From: Pelargonium nanum
Taxonomy: Eukaryota > Streptophyta > Magnoliopsida > Geraniales > Geraniaceae
Assembly (NCBI GenBank): GCA_036897485.1
Contig: JAYMTF010001396.1
Span: forward strand, 1 to 23,670
Length of the DNA stretch: 23,670 nt
Direction: 5' to 3'
In this document: piece after piece, positions 1-17,294 of the stretch
How positions within the stretch are numbered: the stretch's first letter is position 1
Layout: every line of letters begins with the position of its first letter
Notes under the pieces: model-generated
The model's input: only the letters and a program-made list of their open reading frames with translations
Told to the model about the DNA's origin: nothing
Databases searched by the model: none
Translations under genes and position numbers: made by a program

Positions 1-399
1 TGTAAATAAAATGAACAGTACTATATTTAATATATTCAATGTCATATGGTCGACTAGTTGACAGAAACGGTTGACTGTTTCTTCTTTGTTATTATGAATA
101 ATAATTATGTATTTGCATATGTGTGAGTTGGTTATAGATTTGAAAGCTAGTTATGAATAATAATACCGTAATAAAAGTAATATTTGATGTTATTGATTTT
201 TTTTTGTATAGATGAATAGTAATAGCATTCTTTATTTTTCCGATATGGGTAATATATACCTCAATAGCATATCCAAAAATCATTTAAGTATTCCTACACA
301 AAATGATGAACAATTTGATTGGTCCCTCCATATCCTTTTTTATTATTAAACAATAATTATTTAACTAAAGAGTGGGCTTTATGTGGCTCAACCAAACCA

Positions 400-690
400 G
401 CCAATGCTCACCTGGCCTTTAATAAAATACAAACCAGCCCAAAACATACCTTCATGTCAATTAAATACACGAAGGGCAATTTAGTCATTTTCATACTTTA
501 TACCTACTTCCAGTTTTTTTTTGCCAAACATATAATTTCATTCAACACAGCTTCCAACTGCTTCAAGTCATCAATTTACCAAACATAATTGATTTTTTGT
601 AAGAAATTGCTTCCAGCTGCTTCCTGCTGCATCCATCCACTTTTAGCAGCTTCCAGCAAAATCCATGTTTTACCAAACAAGGCCTGAAGG
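400..690. repeat. possible degenerate hAT-like non-autonomous element
   Basis: The words GCTTCCAACTGCTTC, GCTTCCAGCTGCTTCC and GCAGCTTCCAGC recur within about 110 bp (548-658), next to an end that reads ACCAAACAAGGCCT. A GGGCAATTTAGTCATTTT stretch lies inside (475-492). In my experience this mix is typical of short hAT-derived elements in plant introns and spacers. I could not define terminal inverted repeats or an 8-bp target duplication, so the borders are rough and the call is tentative. Confidence 0.25.
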
Positions 691-1501
691 TAATTCATTA
701 TGTGACATGGACCTAAGACTTGGGGTGGACCGTGGACATTGGTTTTGGCAGACTACATTGCATTGTGGACTATATTAGTATATAATTAGTTCTTAAACTT
801 CAGTTAATTACCATAAAAAAAAAACAGAATATATGATTCTGTAAAGAAAACTATACATAGGGGTGAGAGTGAGAGTGACATAGGAAATTAATAACACTCA
901 CGGCTCACCTACACTTCAAGCCCATCATCCATGGGTCAACTATGGAATATTTTATATCAACCTTTTAATATGCATTGTTAATTATTATTATTGCCAACTC
1001 CTATATGTGATCTAATCTACAACTCTACAAGATATACATATAATTAACAAAAGTTCAATAATTTCGCTCATAGCTTACATTCACTTTTTGCCATCTTCTA
1101 TGTTATATTTTATGTTGATAAATAAATCCACCTTTTTAGACTAGTGGGACAAAAATGTCCCTTAATTACTACAAATGCAAGTTTCCATGAATCCACGTCC
1201 TTCAATTCTTAAAGCATCTAATGTATAAACATCACAAATGCATTGAGAATTTTAATGGGATATCTTCATTTTCAAGGATCACTCTAATAGAAATATTTAG
1301 TACACAAGAAATATCAACCACTTTCATATGTTTATAAACTACACTTTTATTTTTATTAGACTTTTGACATTGCATTAAACTCAACATTAGCTAATTGATC
1401 TCTTTAAACAAACATACATTGCCGTCACCTCATGAAGTTTAGATCTGGTGGTCTACTAGCTAGGGAGTATAATTTTGATGGCTGATTAGTGGGGGTTTAG
1501 T

Positions 1502-1612
1502 GGTCAACCAGTATAAAGAGGTCAATTAAGCTTAGTTGATCGACCATAGAGTTTAAGAGGTCAAACAATATATGGACGTGGCCGATTATGGTCGACCATA
1601 AAGTGTTAAGAC
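1502..1612. repeat. degenerate direct repeat with GGTCAA/GTCGAC cores
   Basis: GGTCAA occurs at 1502, 1520 and 1559. The block CGACCATAGAGTTTAAGAGG (1541-1560) recurs imperfectly as CGACCATAAAGTGTTAAGAC (1593-1612). On the minus strand each GGTCAA reads TTGACC, the W-box core bound by WRKY factors. It is either a decayed tandem repeat or a chance W-box cluster; no gene start is close. Confidence 0.3.
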
Positions 1613-1993
1613 ACATGGTGTTTCCAAACAAATTATTTATTTTTTAGAAAGACAGAATTATCACCTCTAATAATTTATGCACGATACTGTTTTACTAAAA
1701 TCGTTAAATTAATGTAAAATATTATTTATTTATTTTATTGAAAAATGCCAAATCCATACTTTGCTTATTTAATTATTTATTAATATAATGTATGTATCAT
1801 TTCCTGAGTTTTGGTAGGTAAAACATGGGGTTGGTACCCACATTAGTGGTTAGTTAGTGCTTGTTGACATGTAAAAGCTCCATTACATATTTTCTTGGGA
1901 AAGTAACATGCATGTGTATTTGCCAAAACAATCGTCAAAGGTTTGTTCTTTACATAAACAGATCAAGTCGTGCTTTTCCTTCAGAGACTCCTT

Positions 1994-2154
1994 AACACGT
2001 GTTTAGGAACATCACTGTGAAATGGTAGGAAACAGGGCCCATGGTTTTAGGGGCCCAATTCGGAGTTGTTGGCCCAATAGACAGCAAACTGAAACTTATG
2101 CCCACTTAAAGCTAAAGGTTGAGCCTTTATTTGTGGGGTTGTGTGGAGGGCCCA
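1994..2154. promoter_or_regulatory. G-box plus four GGCCCA (Site II) motifs
   Basis: A perfect palindrome AACACGTGTT (1994-2003) contains the G-box CACGTG. GGCCCA follows at 2036-2041, 2052-2057, 2071-2076 and 2149-2154, all in one orientation; on the minus strand each reads TGGGCC, the Site II element known from TCP-controlled housekeeping promoters. Such clusters usually lie just upstream of transcription starts, yet the nearest gene (the SAP gene) has its 3' end here and I see no gene beginning nearby on either strand. The motifs are directly visible; promoter activity is inference. Confidence 0.35.
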
Positions 2155-2587
2155 TTAGTCTTCTTGTCATATTTTCAAACATTAAAATTTATCAATTTAA
2201 ACGTCAATTTTCAAAGCAAGTCAAATAAAATCAAAAGCAACGTAAGCATATTACTATTATTAATTATAACAAATAGAGTAATGATATTGTAGATAAAAGA
2301 TACAAATAATTAGATAATTTATCATTTAAGATTCGTTTAACCAATTAAGATTGTTTGTACCGCACGAATGATTCATAGTATATTGTACCAAACCCACCGG
2401 CCGACCGGCCACACACAACCTAACCACGACTTTCGCCGCCGACACCGACAGACATCAGGCTACGCAGTCGGATTCATTTTCTCTATCTCTTTTTTTCCTT
2501 TTCTTTTTTTTTTTGGGAGAAGAATTGAATTTTGCAAATGGAAATTACAGGGTGAAGAAAAGTAGAAGCAGAGGATCGAATTGTGGT

Positions 2588-3064
2588 CTAGATCTTTCGG
2601 AGCTTGTCTGCTTTGATCACCGGATTGGCCTTCGCGATGGCCTCCCGCTCCCTGCTCTTGAAATCGAAGGTGCAATCGTGCTTCTCCGCGTACCGGTGCG
2701 TCCCGCAAAACGTCATCCCGCACCTGCACTTGAACCCCGTCAGCCCCACGCGCTTCCTGCACGCCGTGCACCTGTTCGGCACCTCAGCCTTCTCCTCCGC
2801 CTCCGTCTGAGTCTCACTCTTCTCCTCGGTTTTAGTTTCTGGTATTTGCAGAGCCGCCGGAGAAGGAGACGAAACGGAAACGGAAACGGACGGCGAGGGA
2901 GCTAGGGTTTGGTTGAGAGCGAGCTTAGCAGAAGAGGATTGTTGATCCTTGAGCTGCAAGTCACGGTAACATTTGGAGCATAGGTTTAGCGTGGCCGGAC
3001 TTCCGAAAAAGCCGCAGTTGTTGGCGCATAGCTGCGGCGCTTGGCACCTGTGCTCTTCCGCCAT
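2588..3064 (-). CDS. SAP: A20/AN1 zinc-finger stress-associated protein (SAP)
   Basis: An intact single-exon reading frame of 158 aa, of usual SAP length. Residues 13-32 form an A20 finger (C13, C17, C29, C32, followed by YRDLQ). Residues 99-131 form an AN1 finger with ligands C99, C102, C113, C115, C120, H123, H129 and C131, in the conserved CRKRVGLTGFKCRCG context. A low-complexity Ser/Pro/Glu linker (about 40-97) separates them. The C-terminus FDFKSREREAIAKANP is typical. In this family A20 domains bind ubiquitin, some members act as E3 ligases, and many are induced by abiotic stress. The MAEEHRCQ start resembles Arabidopsis SAP4/SAP6-type proteins from memory; the exact orthologue is uncertain. 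The ATG at 3062-3064 is the first in frame and lies in an A-rich leader. No coding intron is needed, which is normal for this family. Confidence 0.95.
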   Translation of the reverse strand: MAEEHRCQAPQLCANNCGFFGSPATLNLCSKCYRDLQLKDQQSSSAKLALNQTLAPSPSVSVSVSSPSPAALQIPETKTEEKSETQTEAEEKAEVPNRCTACRKRVGLTGFKCRCGMTFCGTHRYAEKHDCTFDFKSREREAIAKANPVIKADKLRKI

Positions 3065-3107
3065 TTTCTTTTCTTTTCAAATTTCAATCCGTTTCGAGGT
3101 TAGAGAT

Positions 3108-3196
3108 CTGCAGAATATATGATCGATGAGAAATTTAAAAGAATATATTATAGCTTGATCATGTTGATGATGATCCAGTAATGAATAATAGCTGAC
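3108..3196 (-). other. probable 5'UTR intron of the SAP gene
   Basis: On the minus strand, a donor ACAG|GTCAGC (GT at 3196-3195) and a pyrimidine-containing acceptor ATTCTGCAG (AG at 3109-3108) bound an 89-bp AT-rich stretch. It ends 43 bp upstream of the start codon. The size and base composition fit a plant intron, and leader introns are known in several SAP genes. The flanking leader is strongly pyrimidine-rich on the minus strand (3200-3260). Transcript data would be needed to confirm it. Confidence 0.5.
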
Positions 3197-3199
3197 CTG

Positions 3200-3806
3200 T
3201 GGTTGGGGAAAGAGAGAAAAAAAGGGAAGGAATCGAGAGTAAAGGTGCGGAGATGGAATGGGCGAAAAGCAGCTCCAACTCTAGAAATGAATCAAAGCAA
3301 AGGCAAAGGCAAGGGAAGGCCAAGCCAAGCTTTTTCCGATTCCAAGCACCTTGTGTTTAATCTCTGTCCCCTGTCTCTACCAACCTATTTCCTTTTATTT
3401 TTGTCACAAATTAAACGCCCTTCCTTGGTCTTACGCGCTATATTAAAACAACGGTTGTGAAATAGCCTATTTCCTTGCCTGTCTCCTTCTGGAAGCCGTT
3501 TCAGATACGTTGTCATTCATCGATTTTAGTGGTGGAATGTCAAGGTACATATGTAGACGCCTATTTTGACCTCTTGTTGTTGGAGCAACTAAGATTAGGA
3601 AAGGTTCCAAGAAATGTGAATGCGTGCAGGTACCAAAATATGTAGACACTTATTTTGGAACGGATGCAGAAATTAATATTGCGGCGGTTAAAACTGAAAA
3701 GAGATCTACAATTATTAAGAATAAAAATAGTTATTAGGTTCTTCATGGCGTCAACCAAGGCAAAATGTCTTTGAATACTACTTGAGAAAGCAAAACAAAA
3801 GCAAAT
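3200..3806. other. SAP promoter/leader region and methyltransferase 3' flank
   Basis: The part near 3200-3330 is purine-rich on the plus strand, so the SAP transcript would have a pyrimidine-patch leader. I see no strong TATA box; a weak TAATATAG lies on the minus strand near 3440-3447. The part from 3480 to 3806 holds nothing I can name beyond the expected 3'UTR of the leftward methyltransferase gene. The SAP gene and the methyltransferase are both transcribed leftward, so this interval is SAP upstream and methyltransferase downstream DNA. Confidence 0.4.
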
Positions 3807-6614
3807 TTAATGCACTGCACCAACAATATAAGCATTCCAAGCATCATGTTGTTGAAAGCTTTTGACTTCTTCATATTTCAAGTCTTGTGCAATGCCAAAA
3901 CCCTCGGTACTTCTGTTTTCGTCAGTATCTGGCATTTGTCGGAGCCAAAAGTGAACAGATTCAAACCCGGCTTCCTCTAAGCAGTCTTTAATTTCGGGTA
4001 ACGACCACCTGGATAAACAACGAATCGCCTTGATTAATATCTTTTTCGAAAACTCATTTCAATTCTAAATGCCAGAGGGTAAGATCCAGTTGCCAATCAT
4101 AACTAAATAGGAGAGGGAATAAAACAACTTACAGCCTCCAGCTGTATGAAAATGCATGCCGGATTTTTTTCTGCTGCTTTCGGAGATGAAAGTGGAGGCT
4201 AATCCTTGTTTTGCGCTCAATGATGTCAAACTCAGCTTGTTCCCAAATATACTGCACATGTTTGACAACATAGTTTACAACATAACAAGAAAGATGGTTT
4301 GCACGTCTAGCATAACATAATAATTATGCGAGCTACCCAATGCATATTAGCATTATGTAAACTATTTGGATCTTCAATCCAAAGTGTAGATGAGGAGAAG
4401 ATAAAAGAAGACCCTTTCATGGAAGAGCATTTGTGAAAAGACTCATCTCATACCTGTGTATTTGTAGCTAGAACGTAAATGACATTTAAGCATAACAATC
4501 CAAATGTATAATTGAACATTGCAATATGGAAATGAAACAGGTGATCAAGTTAAACCATGCTTTTTCTACTGAGCAAGCTGCATTCATGAAAGATACAAAA
4601 TATTGTTGCCATGCCTATACGAGTATCTCATGCATGCATTAAATGCTTGACACAAATTTCATTTGACGTTAATTTTTAAAATCAGTGAAGTCTTCTGGAG
4701 GAATGCTAGTGGATTTGCCACTTCATAAAAGGCTTAGATCCCTTCCAGACATGATTATGCATTGATTTAAAATGAGATACATGTATATGATCCACAAACT
4801 CATTATGTAAATGTTGTAGCAGTTGTTTGAAGATTATACCGTAAAATTAGCAAATCGTCTCTGAAGCCTTAGCTTTTGCTCTGATGATGTACCACCATAT
4901 AAATCCATCACAAATATACCGCCTTTCTTAGATAACGAATCACGAACATGCTTGAAATACAAAAGTAGGTCTGCACGTTTATGGAGACAGCAACAGCTGT
5001 AGTTAAAAGCACACACAATGTCTCTTGCAGGAAGAGAAAGGTTCTTTTTCAAGATCTTATCATCAGCTGAATAAGTAGAGCTTGTTTGTGCAGTAGGTTC
5101 TGCACCAGTGTCCACCAAATCATCTTTGCTCTCTTTCAGTGTGATGTTTCTCACCAGCTCTTGTGGTTCAAATTTGATTAGTTTGGCCTCATTAGGTTCC
5201 AAGACGTTCCCATGAAAAAGAGATATTCTAGAATACCCATCAGCCCCAATTTTATTTATATTGTTCTCCATGCACCAATTTAATGCCTCAAGATCCAAAT
5301 CTAATCCTATTGCAGTTCTTCTTGGATCACTGCGGAGCCATTCTGCACTGTGAAGCCCAAAAGTAGTGTTAGGTGTGTGATCTACATTTGGTATCACAAT
5401 TGGATAGCAGTAAATGATTTTTGGCTTAACAAGCAGTTTCTAAGCACTAACTGAAGACAAATTTTGAATTGAACTCAAACAAATCTAACACTTAGCAGCA
5501 ATAGCCATCATGCCAACTATACTTAGGATTTGGAACTGCTAAGAGTACTATAGCGACTTGAATACAGAAACATGAACATCAATGCACATTGTCTAGATTC
5601 CGACCAGGCTGTAGATCCTGACATTTTCTGTTTTTATCAAGCATTGTTACTTATGAGTCATGACTCAGTTTACAAGTGTCATCTGAGGTAAATCTCATGA
5701 CTACAATAAGCTAGGATCCAGACACCACTAGCCATATGTTCTGGATCGCAAAACAACGTATGAGTCGGAAACTATGTAGAATGCCAATTCACCACCCACT
5801 TAACACAAATAAATAGCAAGTTTCAATCATAAACTAGTTTCCCTTTTCAAGTTTTGGCATAAATTAAGGCTGCTGCACATGAAACAAAAACCTTAAACAC
5901 AATGAACCAAACTGCCCTGATCTTACACATCACACTGCAATGAACAAAAATTCAAAACAAGCACCCATAGCCAATTTAATAACCAATCTTTTTACATTTA
6001 GCACACTGCAATGAACTAACTTATTGAGTTAAATGGTCATCAACAAAAATATTTTTTAAAAAAATTGTTGCAAAAGGCAATGAAAAAAATACCTGAGAAG
6101 AGCAGTGCCACAGAAATCTTCTTGGAAATGAAGAGGCATCCTCCCACCTACATACATCAAGAAGAACTTCTGCAGATAGCTTATGTCCCCTTTTGGCGAC
6201 TGCATTTTAACATAATAGTCAAGAACCCCACCAAATAAAAAAGAAAACCCAGATAGAAAATCTATAATTTCATACAAATTATAATGTAAAAATTAAAGCT
6301 TTATTCTATTCTCTCATTTTCTCAGCAACCAAACATTGCATTATGAAATGGGTAAAGAAGACCTGAACAGATTGTTGGTAGAGCTGAAACTTGGAGGGAG
6401 TGTCAGCTGAAGGCTTGGCATCGCTTCCCTCCTCTACTTGTCCATCGTCTTCTGCTTCTTCTTCTTCTTCAATGGCTTTTTCATCATCTTCTTCTTCGTA
6501 AGCAGAAGAGGGCAAACTAGTTTGATTGCTGTAATCATCAGCATCTCCATCCTCTCTATAGTAGGAGGCTCCTCTGCGCGGTTGGTGTTTCTGTTTCTTC
6601 TCTCGCTTCCCCAT
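3807..6614 (-). CDS. class I SAM-dependent methyltransferase, uncharacterised
   Basis: A five-exon gene on the minus strand: exons 6614-6363, 6199-6093, 5347-4840, 4251-4133 and 4008-3807 (stop TAA at 3809-3807). All introns are GT-AG and the frames join, giving 395 aa. Residues 1-84 are a hydrophilic extension: a Lys/Arg-rich start (GKREKKQKHQPRR), then a Glu/Asp-rich low-complexity part. The Rossmann core follows: FQEDFCGTALL (109-119) is the SAM-binding loop (motif I), GLDLDLEAL (134-142) gives the acidic ribose contact, FHGNVLE (164-170) the adenine-side loop, DIVCAFNYS (229-237) motif IV, and GGIFVMDLYGG (262-272) the next strand. The C-terminal part has YIWEQAEFDIIERKT and AFSYSWRLWSLPEI. 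Close relatives exist across plants, but I know no demonstrated substrate. The start at 6614 is the first ATG; an in-frame GTG at 6638 is not credible. The basic N-terminus might be a nuclear or nucleolar signal (inference). Confidence 0.88.
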
Positions 6615-6682
6615 TTTTTTTCCTCCCTTTCTTACCACCGCCGCTACCAGGCAACGTCACGACACGGTAAAGCACAGTTTAG

Positions 6683-6690
6683 TATTTATA
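6683..6690 (-). promoter_or_regulatory. TATA box of the methyltransferase gene
   Basis: On the minus strand this reads TATAAATA, a near-consensus plant TATA box. It lies about 70 bp upstream of the ATG at 6614, which would put the transcription start near 6655 and leave a leader of roughly 40 bases. The position relative to the gene is what makes it credible in an otherwise AT-rich region. Confidence 0.5.
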
Positions 6691-7582
6691 TTTTTCTTTG
6701 ATGAATTATGTATTTATTTATTTTTCTGATTTTTAATAAAATAATTCACAATATATGCAAGTGGACTGAACTAATCCAAGTAAATATTAAAGACAAATAA
6801 ATTGAGTTGAACTATTTAATTTTAATTAAATTGATGAAAATGACAACACATTAAAATTTATTGGTATTAAAGGGTGAACAATTCTGTTCGTAGAGCTACA
6901 CAAAATTACATTCAATCCTATCAAAATATTGAAATATGAAAATCTGAAAGAGACAGAGTTACCAATAAGGAGGCAAAAAAGTTCGAATCAACCACACCAG
7001 CTTTTATATCCGAGACCATCTAATGAGCATCCAACTGAAAGACTACCGCCTTCCAGCCTTCACCACAAGCAACCACTGCTCGCAGTGCCCAAACCTCTGC
7101 CATTTGTGTCTTCCCGTTCCCCCACCAAGAACAACGACCTCCACCCAAGTAAACACCATCCGCTTCCGGCATTACCCAATAGTCTACCAAACAATTTGAT
7201 TTTTCAAAATCTTTTCGAACTTTTTTCTAAATATTGGTATACTAAACAAAACGTTTATTATATTTGACATCTTTTCAACTATTTTCACCGACATTTTATT
7301 TCTATATAGACAACCCAAAGAAGCACTCAATAGTTAGTAGTAATAGTGTAAAAAAACCCAAGTGAATAGAGAAAAAATAAGCATAATTACTGCTCCTCCA
7401 GGCTCCAGAGTCCAGCCTATAGGGCGATAGAGGAAATTGCCAACCTCGGAAGAAAGATAGGTGGTAATCCAAGCCAGCACAAGCACCATAAAGGGTGCGT
7501 ACGTACGCCGCCATCATATCTACCCCAATCCAAATTAAAAATCCTTCAAATTTATGATCCATCCAAACACATCCTCTGACAT
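6691..7582. other. divergent intergenic region between methyltransferase and SKD1
   Basis: This spacer separates the leftward methyltransferase gene from the rightward SKD1 gene, so it should hold both promoters. The centre (about 6960-7200) is less AT-rich and carries a 112-codon open frame, but that frame contains no ATG and its composition (Pro/His/Ser-rich) is not protein-like to me. The words ACGTACGTACG-like (7498-7507) and GGCGATAG are visible but not assignable. I see no gene here. Confidence 0.5.
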
Positions 7583-7620
7583 TTTATATTCTGCTTCCTT
7601 TCTTCTTCCCCTTTCCTTCC
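7583..7620 (+). promoter_or_regulatory. possible SKD1 core promoter (TATA plus pyrimidine patch)
   Basis: TTTATATT (7583-7590) is followed directly by a 30-base run that is nearly all pyrimidines (CTGCTTCCTTTCTTCTTCC and on). A TATA-like box followed by a Y patch is a common plant core-promoter arrangement and would place the start near 7615, leaving a leader of about 200 bases before the SKD1 ATG. Confidence 0.3.
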
Positions 7621-7783
7621 ATCGATCAAATCTCTCTGTTTCTCATCCAAATACTCCAATCTCAACCCATCCAAAATTTCTCGGTTCAAATCATTTTCGC
7701 GTTGCTTCCGAGAATTTTGGGCTGAGCCTGCCTGGAATGAATTCACCTCTACTCTAGTCTAGGGCTTTGCTTTACAAATTCAT

Positions 7784-7820
7784 ATGCGATTGATTGTTGG
7801 AGCCCGATCCAGAAGAAGAT

Positions 7821-7828
<8 letters not shown>
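7784..7828 (+). other. upstream ORF overlapping the SKD1 start codon
   Basis: ATG at 7784 opens a 14-codon frame that ends in TAG at 7826-7828, five bases past the end of the main ATG (7821-7823) and in a different frame. A second upstream frame of six codons begins at ATG 7737 and stops at 7755-7757. If the leader is unspliced, both are in the mRNA; the overlapping one would oblige ribosomes to skip its ATG or reinitiate. No such peptide is known to me. A 5'UTR intron that removes one or both cannot be ruled out. Confidence 0.45.
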
Positions 7829-12909
<5,081 letters not shown>

Positions 12910-13553
12910 TATGTATTGACAATATTATGTGTCATTGATTCACGCCAGTGAGTGCAATTATATGATTTGTACTTGATTGGTCACTGCCGGATCCCATTGA
13001 ATCATATCTTCTTTTTTCTAATTTAAGCTGGAGATCATATTGGGAAGGTGACTTGACATCCCTTTTCTATGTATTCAGATGGAAATACTGAAGTGTGATA
13101 CTTCTTGAATTGTTTGTTTCGATTTGTATAAAGAACAGTTTCGAATATGATGCCCATTTGATGTCAAGTTTCCTACTTTGGTGTCCTTAAATAATTGAAT
13201 TTTGATTGTTTCATTATCCAGCAATCATTGAGGTACATTCCCTCACAAACATAAATGGAAAATGAAGGGGACGACTCGTTCCATTCGATTCGCGACATAG
13301 AAATTATTTTAAGATTCCAAGACATGGTCAAAAGCATTTTTCTATGTACAGAAGTTGGATATTAACAAATAGTTTAGCTAACATTGCTTATAATTCTAAT
13401 CTGAAAAACTGCCAACAGCCGGCTGATCAATACAAGTAGAGAGAACGTGTAACATATAAAATTTAAAGTCTCAACTTACTTGAATAGAAACTTGCGTAAT
13501 CTAATGATAACTAAAGTCAAATCATGCCGGCATGTGATGCCATTTGGCTTGTG
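12910..13553. other. SKD1 3' flank and upstream region of the first subtilase
   Basis: The first part should be the SKD1 3'UTR; it is AT-rich without an obvious canonical AATAAA. The rest is the promoter region of the first subtilase. I see no ORF, RNA gene or repeat that I can support here. Confidence 0.5.
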
Positions 13554-13560
13554 CTATAAG
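13554..13560 (+). promoter_or_regulatory. TATA box of the first subtilase gene
   Basis: CTATAAG lies 63 bp upstream of the ATG at 13617. The second subtilase has the same box (17207-17213) at a similar distance, followed in both by a CCCCTTTTT-like or CCCTCTTTT run, so the pair share a homologous core promoter. The start of transcription would be near 13585. Confidence 0.55.
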
Positions 13561-13616
13561 AAAAACATGTGCCCTCTTTTGAACATCATCATTCTGTTTC
13601 TGATAGTTCAGAAATC

Positions 13617-16786
<3,170 letters not shown>

Positions 16787-17206
16787 GACCCATTTTTTAC
16801 CTATTTGTGTTTCTGATTTCAAGTCCAGAATGTATTGTTATTACATCATCCAAAACTATGAGAGGTTTCAATTTATTTCAACTCCAAGATGAAGATATAT
16901 TGGACAATTGACAAATCTTATAGAAGCTGATTAATTAGGCACCTATGTTAGTTTAACAAAATTCTGATATACTGTGTTTGAACAGTAAGAAGTCATATCA
17001 AGAACACAAGAACAACAACAAAAACTGCACCTAATTTGGAAGTCATTAAATTTGGCCATTTGGGCTTTGATTGAAGGGGTAGTTGGAAATTTGAAAGCAT
17101 CAACTTCAGTGACCAAAACTTTAGTTCATTAATGAAATAATGTACCTCTCAAGAAAGTAGTACATACTTGATTTTTTTGATGATATCTAAGTTGGAACTA
17201 TTTGGG
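16787..17206. other. spacer between the two subtilase genes
   Basis: This holds the 3'UTR of the first subtilase and the promoter of the second. It is AT-rich, with no ORF, RNA gene or transposon terminus that I can recognise. Confidence 0.5.
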
Positions 17207-17213
17207 CTATAAG
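17207..17213 (+). promoter_or_regulatory. TATA box of the second subtilase gene
   Basis: CTATAAG lies 88 bp upstream of the ATG at 17295 and matches the box of the first copy in sequence and relative position. The downstream GGTCCCCTTTTT resembles the GTGCCCTCTTTT of copy 1, supporting a duplicated promoter. Confidence 0.55.
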
Positions 17214-17294
17214 AAGTGTCTGGTCCCCTTTTTCAGATCATCACTTCTTCAATTGCATTAAACTTGTTGATTTGGGCATTTCAATAAACAAAAC

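Larger units (their letters stand above)
1..1990. other. AT-rich intergenic DNA without a recognisable gene
   Basis: I see no open reading frame with protein-like composition on either strand; the short ORFs are low-complexity and have no homology I recognise. The stretch holds several TTGAC/GTCAA cores (near 49-75 and 1502-1595), and a part rich in GCTTCC/GCAGC words (about 545-690) that resembles the inside of non-autonomous DNA transposons. Otherwise it is simple AT-rich sequence. A non-coding RNA or distant regulatory DNA cannot be excluded from sequence alone. Confidence 0.6.

Noticed and set aside
2022-2228. 68-codon plus-strand ORF across the Site II motifs
   Set aside because: It has an ATG, but the product has no recognisable feature and no transcript evidence; its length is within chance expectation.
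2513-2905. 130-codon plus-strand ORF opposite the SAP gene
   Set aside because: It is the antisense shadow of the GC-rich SAP coding region. Its Arg/Leu-rich product has no domain I recognise, and the SAP frame on the other strand has both zinc fingers intact.
6615-6638. N-terminal extension of the methyltransferase to 6638
   Set aside because: The upstream in-frame codon is GTG, not ATG. Plant nuclear genes start at ATG, and the first one is at 6614.
6929-7267. 112-codon plus-strand open frame in the spacer
   Set aside because: It contains no ATG (it opens with TTG), has a Pro/His/Ser-rich random composition, and lacks any domain or plausible splice partner.
7794-7820. Extension of SKD1 to 7794
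   Set aside because: That codon is TTG. The ATG at 7821 gives the conserved MYSNFKEQ start of plant SKD1.
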